A stretch of DNA of 33,976 bases from an uncultured Eggerthella sp. (GCA_900544455.1 UQVJ01000009.1:1-33976), one strand, 5' to 3'; shown: positions 7,914-16,027, counted from the stretch's first letter. Notes: generated from the letters alone by a model not told the origin. Numbers and translations: made by a program.

Positions 7914-8255
7914 AAAAAGGATGCTGACAAACAGCTCTGCTATCTTAACACACCCCTTCTGCACTCCACATAGACGCATCAAAACATCCTTCACAACCCT
8001 TCCTAGCTCCACCTTCCTTTACCGTACGGAGAAAAACTCCCGCAAAGACCCCTTTATGCAGGCGGCGCTCCGAAAAATTCCCTTTTGTTGCAGGCGGGAT
8101 TCTGGTGGACGCCAGCCACTTTACTGCGTTGGTAAAGGCCCCTCGCTACAGGGGAGGGGGAGAGGCTCCGGCAAAAGTCCCTTTACCCCAGGCGGTACCC
8201 CGCAAGGGCTTCGTTATTGCAGGGACGGAAACTCCTCGCAAAGGAGCTGCTTCAG
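7914..8255. other. Gene-free stretch before the riboflavin operon
   Basis: No supported gene. It contains three imperfect copies of a ~30-bp unit (8041-8202), a GC-rich CCCCTCGCTACAGGGGAGGGG hairpin-like patch near 8139-8159, and a CTCCT/AGGAG hairpin near 8232-8246. The operon promoter starts at 8256. Confidence 0.55.
8041..8202. repeat. Three imperfect ~30-bp repeats
   Basis: Units near 8041-8071, 8073-8100 and 8171-8202 share the pattern CAAAn-TCCCTTT-n4-CAGGCGG followed by GC-rich bases. The similarity is partial and was found by eye. They may be degenerate copies of a small intergenic repeat. Confidence 0.4.
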
Positions 8256-8284
8256 TTGAGCGAGGCCCCAGGGAATGGTAGGAT
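8256..8284 (+). promoter_or_regulatory. Promoter of the FMN-riboswitch operon
   Basis: TTGAGC (8256-8261), exactly 17 bp, then TAGGAT (8279-8284), with TGG just before the -10 (extended -10). Predicted transcription start is about 8291, six bases before the first riboswitch helix. Confidence 0.7.
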
Positions 8285-8296
8285 AACCCGCGAACG

Positions 8297-8454
8297 CTGT
8301 TTCAGGGCGAGGTGAAATTCCTCACTGGCGGTATCAGATCCCCGAAGCAACCTAGCTTCATCTGAAGCCGCAACCCTGCTTGGCTCGACGGCTCAAGCAG
8401 GCTGATTTGGTGCAAATCCAAAGCCAACGGTTACAGTCCGGATGGAAGAGACAG
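8297..8454 (+). ncRNA. FMN riboswitch (RFN element)
   Basis: Conserved RFN blocks appear in order: AGGGCGAGGTGAAATTCCTC, ACTGGCGGTAT, AGCCGCAACC, GATTTGGTGCAAATCC, AAGCCAACGGTTACAGTCCG and GATGGAAGAGA. Closing helix P1 pairs CTGTTTC (8297-8303) with GAGACAG (8448-8454). The ribU Shine-Dalgarno AGGAGG (8453-8458) shares two bases with the 3' strand of P1, so FMN binding should block translation of ribU directly. No intrinsic terminator is seen between the switch and the start codon, which supports translational control. Confidence 0.95.
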
Positions 8455-8464
8455 GAGGCCTACT

Positions 8465-9046
8465 TTGTCTACCCCGAACACCCCCACCAAGAACACCAAC
8501 GCATGGTCTACCAAACAACTGGTTACGATGGCCCTTATGTGCGCCATTGGCGTTCTTCTTTCGTTCATCGAATTCCCCTTGCTGCCCGGCGTAACCTGGC
8601 TTAAGTTCGACGCCTCGAATATGCCCGCCATGGTTTCCGGCTTCGCATTCGGCCCTGGCGCCGGCGTTGCAGTAGGCATCCTAACCGCCATCATTCACGG
8701 CCTGCTTATGGCAGACTTCACCGGTGCGCTTATGAATGTGCTCACCGTCACGTGCTTCGTGTTGCCCGCAGCCATCATCTACAAGAAGAAGCGCACCTAC
8801 CCCGCCGCCATCAGCGGTTTGGCGCTCAGCATCATCGCTGCACTGGCTGCCGCTATTGTGGGTAACCTCATTGTTACCCCTATGTGGCTGGGTGTCCCCT
8901 TCGAAGCGGTAACGGCAATGATCATCCCCATCCTTATTCCGTTCAACCTTCTGAAGGGTTTGCTCAACGCTATTCTGACGCTGGTTATCTACAAATCGAT
9001 TTCCAACCTTATTACCCCTAAGAAGGATCAGACGAAGGGTCGCTAA
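8465..9046 (+). CDS. ribU: Riboflavin ECF transporter S component RibU
   Basis: Membrane substrate-binding subunit that captures riboflavin for ECF-type import. 193 residues with about six hydrophobic segments (first near 19-37, ATMALMCAIG-like region VTMALMCAIGVLLSFIEFPL), then the S-component pattern LKFDASNMPAMVSGFAFGPGAGVAVG and a late MIIPILIPFNLLKG segment. It starts at TTG 8465, six bases after a perfect AGGAGG. The FMN riboswitch immediately upstream fixes the substrate class as riboflavin/FMN. It is followed 3 nt later by ecfA1. Assignment rests on family pattern plus riboswitch. Confidence 0.93.
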   Translation: MSTPNTPTKNTNAWSTKQLVTMALMCAIGVLLSFIEFPLLPGVTWLKFDASNMPAMVSGFAFGPGAGVAVGILTAIIHGLLMADFTGALMNVLTVTCFVLPAAIIYKKKRTYPAAISGLALSIIAALAAAIVGNLIVTPMWLGVPFEAVTAMIIPILIPFNLLKGLLNAILTLVIYKSISNLITPKKDQTKGR

Positions 9047-9049
9047 ACC

Positions 9050-9871
9050 GTGATTACCTTTTCCGACGTTTCCTTTACCTACACAGGCGAAACCAAGGTA
9101 CTTTCCGAACTGGCTCTCTCCATCAAAGAGGGCCAGTTCGTCTGCGTTTTGGGCGCCAACGGATCAGGTAAATCAACGTTTTCGAAGCTTATCAACGCAC
9201 TCTTGGTGCCCGACACCGGCACCGTAACCGTGGATGGTCTGGAAACCAGCAACCCAGAAAATACCTTCACCATTCGCAGTACGGCAGGTGCAGTATTTCA
9301 AAACCCCGACGATCAGATCGTCGCCAGTCTCGTTGAAAACGATGTGGCATTCGGCCCTGAAAACCTGGGCATCGAGAACCCCGAGCTTCGTCAACGCGTA
9401 GAGGAATCGTTGGCAAAAGTCGGCTTAACTGGCTCCGGAAAGCGCGAGACCGCAGCCCTTTCCGGGGGTCAGAAGCAGCGCGTCGCCATCGCAGGCGTGC
9501 TGGCAATGCATCCCTCCATCCTCATCTTCGACGAGGCATCGGCTATGCTCGACCCGCGCGGACGCCGCGGCTTGATGCGTGTATGCAAAGAGCTTCACGA
9601 ACAGGGCATGACCGTTATCATGATCACTCACTTCATGGAGGAAGCTGCAGAAGCCGATCGTGTGATCGTGTTAAACGACGGCCATTGCGTGCTCGATGGC
9701 GCCCCCGACGAAGTGCTTACGCAGGACCACATTCTTCGTGATCTCAATCTTGACGTACCCTTCGCCACCCACATGTCTCGCCTTCTGCAAGATCGCGGCA
9801 TCACCATTGGCACCCATATCGAAACCACAACGCTGAAGGAGGAACTGTGTCGATCGCTTTCGAACAGGTAA
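9050..9871 (+). CDS. ecfA1: ECF transporter ATPase EcfA1
   Basis: First of two cytoplasmic ATPases powering ECF vitamin import. 273 residues from a GTG start. Walker A GANGSGKST (about 36-44), Q-loop VFQNPDDQIV, signature LSGGQKQR, Walker B LIFDEASAMLDPRGR, and switch His in MITHFMEEA are all present. The Walker B continuation reads DEASAML instead of the common DEPTAGL, as often seen in one EcfA paralog. Its 3' end overlaps ecfA2 by 25 nt in another frame, implying translational coupling. Confidence 0.93.
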   Translation: MITFSDVSFTYTGETKVLSELALSIKEGQFVCVLGANGSGKSTFSKLINALLVPDTGTVTVDGLETSNPENTFTIRSTAGAVFQNPDDQIVASLVENDVAFGPENLGIENPELRQRVEESLAKVGLTGSGKRETAALSGGQKQRVAIAGVLAMHPSILIFDEASAMLDPRGRRGLMRVCKELHEQGMTVIMITHFMEEAAEADRVIVLNDGHCVLDGAPDEVLTQDHILRDLNLDVPFATHMSRLLQDRGITIGTHIETTTLKEELCRSLSNR

Positions 9872-10737
9872 GCTTCAGCTACACGCCGCTCACCAAACGA
9901 CAAAAGAAAGCCGGAGAAGTGCAGCGCTATGCCTTACGCAATGTCAGCTTCACCCTCAACGACGGTGAGTTCCTTGCCATTGCAGGACATACCGGGTCCG
10001 GCAAATCCACTCTGGTACAGCATCTGAACGGCCTGGCAAACCCCACCGAAGGGCGTGTGCTCTGGAACGGCAAGGATCTAGCCGACCGCAAAAACGCAAC
10101 GTGCGCTCGCGGCGATATCGGCGTGGTGTTCCAGTACCCCGAACATCAGCTGTTTGCCGAAACAGTCTACGAAGATGTAGCGTTCGGCCCGCGCAATATG
10201 GGCCTGTCCGAAGACGAGGTGGATGCCCGCATCCGCGAAGCGCTCGCCGACGTGCATCTTGATTTCGATACGCTGAGCGAACGCAGCCCCTTCGAGCTTT
10301 CAGGCGGCCAGCAGCGCCGCGTGGCATTTGCCGGCGTGCTTGCCATGCGTCCCACCACCTTGGTCCTCGATGAACCGGTTGCCGGCCTTGACCCAGCATC
10401 ACGTTCCGATTTCCTCGACCTCATCAAGCAGCTCCACGAGCAGCGCAACCTTACGGTAGTGATGGTTTCGCACAACATGAACGACATCGCCCTTCTCGCA
10501 GACCGCATGTTGGTCATGCATGAAGGCGAAGTTGCCTTCATGGGCACGCCAAAAGAAATCTTTACCAAACATGCTGTTGAGCTGCGCGAAATAGGTCTCG
10601 GCATCCCCCATGCCCAAACCTTGGCAAACCAGCTTCGCGCAAAGGGCATGCCCTTACCCGAAAAGCTTTACCTGCCTGAATCCTTAGCCGATGAAATTGC
10701 CCGCATCCTTGGTGGAAGCGAGGCTGTGCAATCATGA
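9847..10737 (+). CDS. ecfA2: ECF transporter ATPase EcfA2
   Basis: Second ECF ATPase, 296 residues. GTG start with AAGGAGG at 9836-9842 inside the ecfA1 coding region. It shows Walker A GHTGSGKST, Q-loop VFQYPEHQLF, signature LSGGQQRR, Walker B LVLDEPVAGLDP and switch His MVSHNMND. The C-terminal domain is typical of EcfA, with an EcfA helix-like GIPHAQTLANQLRAKG region. Stop and the ecfT start overlap as ATGA at 10734-10737. A1 and A2 should form a heterodimer docking on EcfT. Confidence 0.93.
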   Translation: MSIAFEQVSFSYTPLTKRQKKAGEVQRYALRNVSFTLNDGEFLAIAGHTGSGKSTLVQHLNGLANPTEGRVLWNGKDLADRKNATCARGDIGVVFQYPEHQLFAETVYEDVAFGPRNMGLSEDEVDARIREALADVHLDFDTLSERSPFELSGGQQRRVAFAGVLAMRPTTLVLDEPVAGLDPASRSDFLDLIKQLHEQRNLTVVMVSHNMNDIALLADRMLVMHEGEVAFMGTPKEIFTKHAVELREIGLGIPHAQTLANQLRAKGMPLPEKLYLPESLADEIARILGGSEAVQS

Positions 10738-11546
10738 ACATAGATGCCGTATTTGGTCGCTACATCGCCAAGGATTCCGCCGTTCACCGCATGGATCCAC
10801 GCGCAAAGCTTCTGCTTTCGATCCTGTTCATGGTTATGGTGTTCGCTGCGGGGTCGTACGTATCGCTGGGCGTCGCCGCATTGTTTACTGCGGGAATGTT
10901 TGCCTTCGCGCATATTTCACTCCGCCAGGCGTTCACTTCCATTGCGCCGCTTGCCATTCTGGTGGTATTCACGGCACTCCTGAACATCTTCTTCGTTCAA
11001 GGCGGCGAAGTGTACTTTCAGCTATGGATCATCTGCATTAGTCAGCAAGGCCTGCATCAAGCTCTCTTTATCGCTATCCGCCTCACCATGCTGCTGTTGG
11101 GCGTGAGTCTGCTTACCCTGGCAACCACCACGCTCGACCTCACCGATGGCTTTGAGCGCCTTCTGGAGCCCTTCAAGCGCTTCGGACTACCCGCCCATGA
11201 GCTATCTATGATGATGGGCATCGCCCTGCGCTTCCTGCCCCAATTTGCCATCGAGCTGCGCACTATCTATCGCGCGCAAATTAGCCGTGGCGCAAATTTC
11301 GGCAAGGGCCCCAAGGGAGGCGTTGCTATGATGACTTCGCTTATCGTGCCCCTGTTCACCAGCGCGTTCCGACATGCCGAAACGCTTTCGCTGGGAATGG
11401 ATGCGCGATGCTATCACGGAGGCGAAAACCGCACTCGCCTAAAGGAGCTTTCCTTTAGCAAGCGTGATATAGCCGGTACCGTTTATTTGGGAATCGGCAC
11501 AGCAGCCGTACTGGCAACCGATCTTACTTTGAACATGTTGCTGTAG
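10734..11546 (+). CDS. ecfT: ECF transporter transmembrane component EcfT
   Basis: Membrane scaffold linking the EcfA1A2 ATPases to S components. 270 residues with several transmembrane helices (for example LLLSILFMVMVFAAGSY, FTSIAPLAILVVFTALLNIFF, MLLLGVSLLTLAT, and a C-terminal helix VYLGIGTAAVLATDLTLNM). The two coupling-helix motifs are present as QISRGANFG and GMDARCYHGG. ATGA overlap with ecfA2 shows coupled translation. With ribU and both ATPases it completes a full importer under one riboswitch. Because group II EcfAAT modules are commonly shared by several S components, it may serve other vitamins too; that is inference. Confidence 0.93.
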   Translation: MNIDAVFGRYIAKDSAVHRMDPRAKLLLSILFMVMVFAAGSYVSLGVAALFTAGMFAFAHISLRQAFTSIAPLAILVVFTALLNIFFVQGGEVYFQLWIICISQQGLHQALFIAIRLTMLLLGVSLLTLATTTLDLTDGFERLLEPFKRFGLPAHELSMMMGIALRFLPQFAIELRTIYRAQISRGANFGKGPKGGVAMMTSLIVPLFTSAFRHAETLSLGMDARCYHGGENRTRLKELSFSKRDIAGTVYLGIGTAAVLATDLTLNMLL

Positions 11547-11715
11547 GCACAGGAGGAACAAGCCCACCGCTGCCCCGCTCGGGCGAATCCCAGCCCTGGC
11601 AAGGAACATCATCGCGCAATCATCAAAGCCAAAACGCGAACGTATCGAAGCAATGCCGGCGTCTAACAGCCCTAGCAACCAAGGCAACCGCCAACAACCA
11701 CTCGAAAGGAACACC

Positions 11716-12120
11716 ATGGACGACATCATCGAATACCTTACTGCGGTACCTGCATGGTACCTGGCAACCTGCGAAGGCGATCAGCCTCATGTTCGCCCCT
11801 TCAGCTTCGTTATGCGCGAAGGCGATACCCTGTGGTTCTGCACCGCAACCAACAAAGATGTTTACCATCAGCTGCAGCAAAACCCCAAATTCGAGCTTTC
11901 CGCATGGAAGCCCGGCCGCGGCTGGATCATCGTTACGGGCGTAGCCGATTTGAACGACACCGCAGGCGACGAAGTTCGCAAAGCAGGCTATGAGCACATG
12001 ACGGCACTTGGCGAAACCTACGAAGACTGGGGCGATCCGCGCCTGACGTTCTTCTCCCTGAAAGAAGGCATTGCCAAGATCGACGATATCGACGGCTCTT
12101 CCAGGAGCATCGAGCTGTAG
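11716..12120 (+). CDS. PNPOx-fold (pyridoxamine 5'-phosphate oxidase-like) flavoprotein
   Basis: 134-residue split-barrel protein of the pyridoxamine-phosphate-oxidase-like family, which usually binds FMN or F420 as a dimer. The ATG at 11716 is chosen because GAAAGGA lies 6 nt upstream; an upstream in-frame ATG at 11653 encodes Pro/Gln/Asn-rich sequence with no domain. Family features: LATCEGDQPHVRPF near the N terminus, DTLWFCTATNKDVYHQLQQNPKFELS, and GWIIVTGVADLND. The exact substrate is unknown; the subgroup includes NimA-like and general flavin reductases. It lies 169 bp after the riboflavin importer on the same strand, suggesting but not proving an FMN link. The gap between them has no clear terminator or promoter. 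Confidence 0.85.
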   Translation: MDDIIEYLTAVPAWYLATCEGDQPHVRPFSFVMREGDTLWFCTATNKDVYHQLQQNPKFELSAWKPGRGWIIVTGVADLNDTAGDEVRKAGYEHMTALGETYEDWGDPRLTFFSLKEGIAKIDDIDGSSRSIEL

Positions 12121-12167
12121 AAGCGCCAGACGTACGCAGCGCATTCACACCAGGCCCCTTCGGCAAC

Positions 12168-12253
12168 AAAGCGCCTCCCGCATCCAAGATGAACTGTCTC
12201 CCCTTTTCTTGCGTCCAGGAAAGGGGAGACAGCTAAAGAACGGGAGGCGCTTT
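12168..12253. repeat. Nested palindrome / possible bidirectional terminator
   Basis: Outer arms AAAGCGCCTCCCG (12168-12180) and CGGGAGGCGCTTT (12241-12253) are perfectly complementary over 13 bp. An inner 13-bp stem CTGTCTCCCCTTT (12194-12206) / AAAGGGGAGACAG (12220-12232) lies between them. TTTT follows the outer right arm, so it may end transcription of the PNPOx gene. The inner CTGTCTCCCC arm resembles REP-type palindromes. The rest of the 12121-12403 gap shows no gene. Confidence 0.7.
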
Positions 12254-12403
12254 TCAATATACCCGAATGAGGCATGATGCATTTCTGAGCCCACGCCAAC
12301 CAATTCGCCAGGAAGCCGAACCCCTAAACAAAAGGCAACGGGTAATGCTCCCGCAGGCCAATTGACGCACCCGCCCAGTCGGCTTCGACAAAATCGGGGA
12401 CAC

Positions 12404-12428
12404 AAAAAACGCCGGTCATTGACCGGCG
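12404..12428 (-). terminator. Terminator after the SKI-family kinase
   Basis: Minus-strand hairpin CGCCGGTC / GACCGGCG with a 3-nt loop and six T, 8 nt past the stop of the kinase gene. Confidence 0.92.
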
Positions 12429-12435
12429 CCAAGCT

Positions 12436-12954
12436 TTACAGCATAGAGATTTGATCAACGAGCTTTCGTGCCGCATCACGAACCGAAAGGCCATTGATGT
12501 CGATGGTAAGATCGGCGTACTTTTCGTACAGGGGCACGCGTTCCTCGTACAGGTCGGCCAAACTCATGCCGATGCCGTTCTTCATAACAACACCGCGTTC
12601 GTGAAGGCCGCCCAGGCGGTTTTCCAGCTCTTCATAGGAAACCTGCAGGTACACAACCGTGCCGATAGAGGACAGATGCTTCATTGCCTCGTCGGAGTAG
12701 ACGGCAGAACCACCCGTAGCAATAATGGCATGGCTCGTGGAAAGCGTGCACAGCACCTCGTTTTCCACTTCGATGAAACCATCGGGGCCGCATGCATCGA
12801 TAATCTTCTGCAGCGTCTTGTCGAGCTTGCCCTGAATAAGCAAGTCAGCATCGATGAATTCATAGCCAAGAATCTTCGCCAAAACAACGCCCAAGGTTGA
12901 CTTGCCAGCGCCCGGCATGCCAATAAGGATGATGTTCTCGGTGGTGTTAGTCAT
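12436..12954 (-). CDS. Shikimate kinase-family (SKI) P-loop kinase, divergent
   Basis: 172-residue nucleotide-binding kinase of the shikimate kinase family, which would phosphorylate a small hydroxylated substrate with ATP. The ATG at 12954 is chosen: it overlaps the stop of the upstream transporter (ATGACTAA) and has GAGGA about 9 nt upstream; a start at 12993 would intrude further into the transporter gene. Walker A is GMPGAGKS (12-19). The shikimate-site motifs deviate: DTD reads D35-A-D37, the GGG loop reads G81-G-S83, and the FR that binds the substrate carboxylate reads F60-I61, so the key Arg is missing. Later arginines (HERGVV, EERVPLYEKYAD) are kept. Similar GFxEIE/GGS variants occur in other gut anaerobes, as I recall. 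It may be a true AroK variant or act on another substrate. Confidence 0.8.
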   Translation of the reverse strand: MTNTTENIILIGMPGAGKSTLGVVLAKILGYEFIDADLLIQGKLDKTLQKIIDACGPDGFIEVENEVLCTLSTSHAIIATGGSAVYSDEAMKHLSSIGTVVYLQVSYEELENRLGGLHERGVVMKNGIGMSLADLYEERVPLYEKYADLTIDINGLSVRDAARKLVDQISML

Positions 12955-13900
12955 GAGGCCCGTCCTCTTTCCATTTGTCTCTACCGAAAGCAACTATAGC
13001 ACGTTTCGCCTCAACCCTCGGAGCCACCACCTCGTTCACCAAGATGGCTACGAAAATCAACGCAAACCCGATTAGCAATCGGCTCGTCATGACCTCTCCG
13101 TACAGCAAGATGGAGAACAGCACGCCAAAAACCGATTCCAGACTGAGAAGCAGCGCCGCCTGTGAAGGATTAACATACGCAAGCGAAACGTTTTGGATGC
13201 CGAACGCAATGATCGATGCAAACACGATGAGGAAAGCCATCTGGCCGATAATCGTGGGCGTTATCACCGCAACCGCAGGAAGCGTTTCGGTTGCCGCACC
13301 GACGATGCACCCAAAGCAACCCTCGGTGATGAATTGGAACACCGTGAGCATCAGCGCATCGTGCTTCTCGGTGAACTTGGACACAAAGACGATATGAATC
13401 GCGAACAAAACCGAGCTGACCATGGTCAGGGATTCGCCAAGGCCAATGGAAAGCGCCTGCCCTGCCGTGGTAACTGAAACCAACCAAATGCCCACAACGG
13501 CAATACCGGCAGCCCCTATATTGAAGAAGGAAGGGCGCTTGCGCATAAGCGCCCACCAGGCAAACGGGACCACAACGCAGTACGTTGCAGTTAGAAACGC
13601 GTTAATGCCCGGCGTTGTGTGCTGCAAGCCAACAGTTTGCGCCAAGAATGCCGAGAAATCAAACACCGCCAGCACAATGCCAGCGCCCAAAGCACGCTTT
13701 GAAAAATGAGCTTTCACCCGTTTGCGCAGGATAAACAAAAGAATCAAACCTGCCAAGGTAAAGCGGATACCCAAAAGCCACGCTGGCGGCATAACCGTGA
13801 CCACGTCCTTCATGACCACAAAGCTGAAGCCCCAAATCATTGCAGCCAAAACCAACAGTATCTTATAAACCCATGAAGGTATTTCAGAAAGAGCAATCAT
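12947..13900 (-). CDS. EamA/DMT-family transporter
   Basis: Ten-helix drug/metabolite transporter family protein of 317 residues, consistent with two EamA repeats of five helices. The first repeat begins VYKILLVLAAMIWGFSFVVMKDV and contains PAWLLGIRFTLAGLILL; the second begins IGLGESLTMVSSVLFAIHIVFV and ends with NPSQAALLLSLESVFGVLFSILLYGE, the characteristic end of the second EamA repeat. Exporters of amino acids or other metabolites belong here; substrate unknown. Its stop overlaps the kinase start by 8 nt, implying coupled translation. A TATAAT sits 8 nt before the ATG with no Shine-Dalgarno, suggesting a leaderless mRNA. Confidence 0.9.
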   Translation of the reverse strand: MIALSEIPSWVYKILLVLAAMIWGFSFVVMKDVVTVMPPAWLLGIRFTLAGLILLFILRKRVKAHFSKRALGAGIVLAVFDFSAFLAQTVGLQHTTPGINAFLTATYCVVVPFAWWALMRKRPSFFNIGAAGIAVVGIWLVSVTTAGQALSIGLGESLTMVSSVLFAIHIVFVSKFTEKHDALMLTVFQFITEGCFGCIVGAATETLPAVAVITPTIIGQMAFLIVFASIIAFGIQNVSLAYVNPSQAALLLSLESVFGVLFSILLYGEVMTSRLLIGFALIFVAILVNEVVAPRVEAKRAIVAFGRDKWKEDGPHD

Positions 13901-13908
13901 AAGTGCCC

Positions 13909-13914
13909 ATTATA
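13909..13914 (-). promoter_or_regulatory. TATAAT -10 box of the EamA gene (leaderless?)
   Basis: Minus-strand TATAAT ends 8 nt before the ATG at 13900, so transcription would begin at or 1-2 nt before the start codon. No Shine-Dalgarno is present. The -35 is not convincing. Confidence 0.5.
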
Positions 13915-14000
13915 ACCAAGCTGCTCGCCGCAAGAGGCAATTGCGCGGCACTGGCCTGATCTAGGCGCAATACGGCTTCCTGCAACAGAACCACCGAAAC

Positions 14001-16016
14001 TTAACGGGCACCGCCACCGCCACCGAAGCCGCCACCGCCGCCGCCAGAGAATCCACCGCCGCCGCCAGAGCCATCAGACGAATCGCCCGAAAGCGCCGAC
14101 TGCACTGCCTGGATGGATTCGGATACCGAAGTGTTCAGCATCGATCCAAGATCGGGCATGGTGGTGTTCGCATAGTACGTCGGGGCATACAACCCCCACC
14201 ATGGCACATACGAGCTGTCCAGCGCTTCATCGTTGCTTGTCTGGAACATCTCGGGCACCTTCTTGCGCAGCTCGCCGATGGCCTGCTCGGCTACACCGAA
14301 CAGATAGGCGTACACCATGAATTCACCCCATACCTTCACATCGGTGGCGGGGCGTTCGTCCAAAGCAGAGAATTCCGTAAGCCATTTACGCAGCCCTTTG
14401 CAACGCGCATAGACATCGGCGCCCTTCTGCGTGCGGCGCTCCATAAAGCGAGAAACCACGATAAGAGCCACTCCCGTGATAATGCCGGGAATAAGAACGA
14501 GGAAGTTCTCGAAGATGGTCGCGATGATAAAGCATCCCAGTATCAGCGCAATTGCCACCGAAAGCATACGGAAGCGCTTCGACTTCGAGTAGCTTTCAAA
14601 GTACTCGGCTGCTATCACATGGGAAGTTACCAAACCCTGCCAATCGGACATGGCATCGTTGAATTCTTCGGGATTGCTCTCGGCATACGCCTTGATGGTC
14701 CCCAGCCACAGAGAGGGTTTACCTTGCGCTACCGTATCAAACAGGAACGACATGGCCTTGCGGTCAATCGTGCTATTGAGCGAAAGCTCCACCTGAGGCA
14801 CACGCGTAAGATAGTAGTCATCGACTTGCTTCTTTCGAATGACGCCACCCTGTTCGTACGAACCCTTGTTAATCAAGATTGCACCAGCATTGGCAAGATG
14901 CATGATGGTTGCCGTGAAATCGGTTGAGCTTTCTTTATCGAAGGTCCACAAACGACCGATCACAGCAGGGTGAGCGCCAGCTTCCGGCACATCACGCCAA
15001 TATTCCTCCTCGAAGGTAGGCTTGAGCTCTTTGCCGTAGCGGACAAAAGAGCGAACGCCCCATACCAGCAAGGCCAAGCAAATAAGAATCACCACGATAA
15101 GCAACCCGAGCGAAAGCGCACGCTCCGCATTTGCGCGATCAGCCCAGGTCTGTTCTTCGGAAAGAACGGTATCGAGACGAGCAGTGGATTCGTGCATGTT
15201 GTCGGCGCCGGAAGCTACACCCGACAACCACTCAACGGGAAACACCACACGCGCTTCCGCATAGGAACCTGCGTTTACGTGAGGAACGCTGTAACTTACC
15301 GTACCGTCATCATTGATGGCAACTGTAGCATCCAGAGGGCCATGACCCCACGCACGTACATTTTCGCCCGCCGCAACCTTGGCGCCCGAAGCAATGGGCA
15401 GAGTCAGCGTCATGGTTACGTCGCTGGAATCTTCAGCCCAACCGCTGCCCACAAACTGCCAGTACAGCTCTCCTACATCGGAGTATGCTTGCGCAGCCTT
15501 GGTTACCGTATAGTCCAACTGCACAACGTCCACTTCGTCTTCCACCGAAAAGAATACATAGACGGTGTTCTTGGGCTTGTCGAACGAGTAAGCATCGCCA
15601 CCAGGGCCACCAGATTCACGCCAATCAAGCTGGAAGGGTACGCTGGAGAACTCCGAGAGAGACTTCGCCGAAGAACCCATGCTTACGCTGTTGATCTTGA
15701 TATCGGAACCAGAAGGCAAATTATCGAAGTTCCACCATACCGCCGTAAAAGCACCGCTGAAATCGAACATGCGTTGCTCAACCACATGCAAATCGCCGTT
15801 TGGCTGAACCGTTGCGTTGATGGTAGTATGCGGCATTTCGTATGACTTCGCATAAGCCTGCTGCGGCACAAAGCAAAGACAGGCAAACGCCAGCGCCAAA
15901 GCTGCAACAACAAGGGCTAGACCCTTGCCCAGGTTGCTTTTGTATTGATTTTCAGCCACAAGTGTGGCGAATTGGCCGTTTTGGCTATTTTTTTTGATAA
16001 AAGCATGGTTTTGCAC
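14001..16016 (-). CDS. DUF2207 membrane protein with Gly-rich tail
   Basis: 671-residue protein of the DUF2207 (YciQ-like) family of unknown function. GTG start at 16016 with AAGGAGA 6 nt upstream. An N-terminal segment of about 30 residues precedes a signal/anchor helix (LALVVAALALAFACLCFVPQ, cleavage likely after AYA near 56). The extracytoplasmic DUF2207 domain follows (YEMPHTTINATVQPNGDLHVVEQRMF onward to about 270). Next are a helix near 300-322, a cytoplasmic region, a helix pair near 490-535 (LSVAIALILGCFIIATIFENF, FLVLIPGIITGVALIVVS), and a C-terminal poly-Gly tail (GGGGGFSGGGGGG). LemA lies 1 kb upstream on the same strand, a frequent partner of this family. The tail is encoded by GGC/GGT repeats. 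Confidence 0.85.
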   Translation of the reverse strand: MQNHAFIKKNSQNGQFATLVAENQYKSNLGKGLALVVAALALAFACLCFVPQQAYAKSYEMPHTTINATVQPNGDLHVVEQRMFDFSGAFTAVWWNFDNLPSGSDIKINSVSMGSSAKSLSEFSSVPFQLDWRESGGPGGDAYSFDKPKNTVYVFFSVEDEVDVVQLDYTVTKAAQAYSDVGELYWQFVGSGWAEDSSDVTMTLTLPIASGAKVAAGENVRAWGHGPLDATVAINDDGTVSYSVPHVNAGSYAEARVVFPVEWLSGVASGADNMHESTARLDTVLSEEQTWADRANAERALSLGLLIVVILICLALLVWGVRSFVRYGKELKPTFEEEYWRDVPEAGAHPAVIGRLWTFDKESSTDFTATIMHLANAGAILINKGSYEQGGVIRKKQVDDYYLTRVPQVELSLNSTIDRKAMSFLFDTVAQGKPSLWLGTIKAYAESNPEEFNDAMSDWQGLVTSHVIAAEYFESYSKSKRFRMLSVAIALILGCFIIATIFENFLVLIPGIITGVALIVVSRFMERRTQKGADVYARCKGLRKWLTEFSALDERPATDVKVWGEFMVYAYLFGVAEQAIGELRKKVPEMFQTSNDEALDSSYVPWWGLYAPTYYANTTMPDLGSMLNTSVSESIQAVQSALSGDSSDGSGGGGGFSGGGGGGFGGGGGAR

Positions 16017-16027
16017 TGCTCTTCTCC

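Noticed and set aside
7770..7973. Plus-strand frame over the tRNA-Arg locus
   Set aside because: It is the antisense translation of a tRNA (the familiar PERTRTSDARFRKP-type spurious peptide).
14001..14100. Gly-codon repeats as a microsatellite element
   Set aside because: They are in frame and encode the expected Gly-rich tail of DUF2207 proteins.
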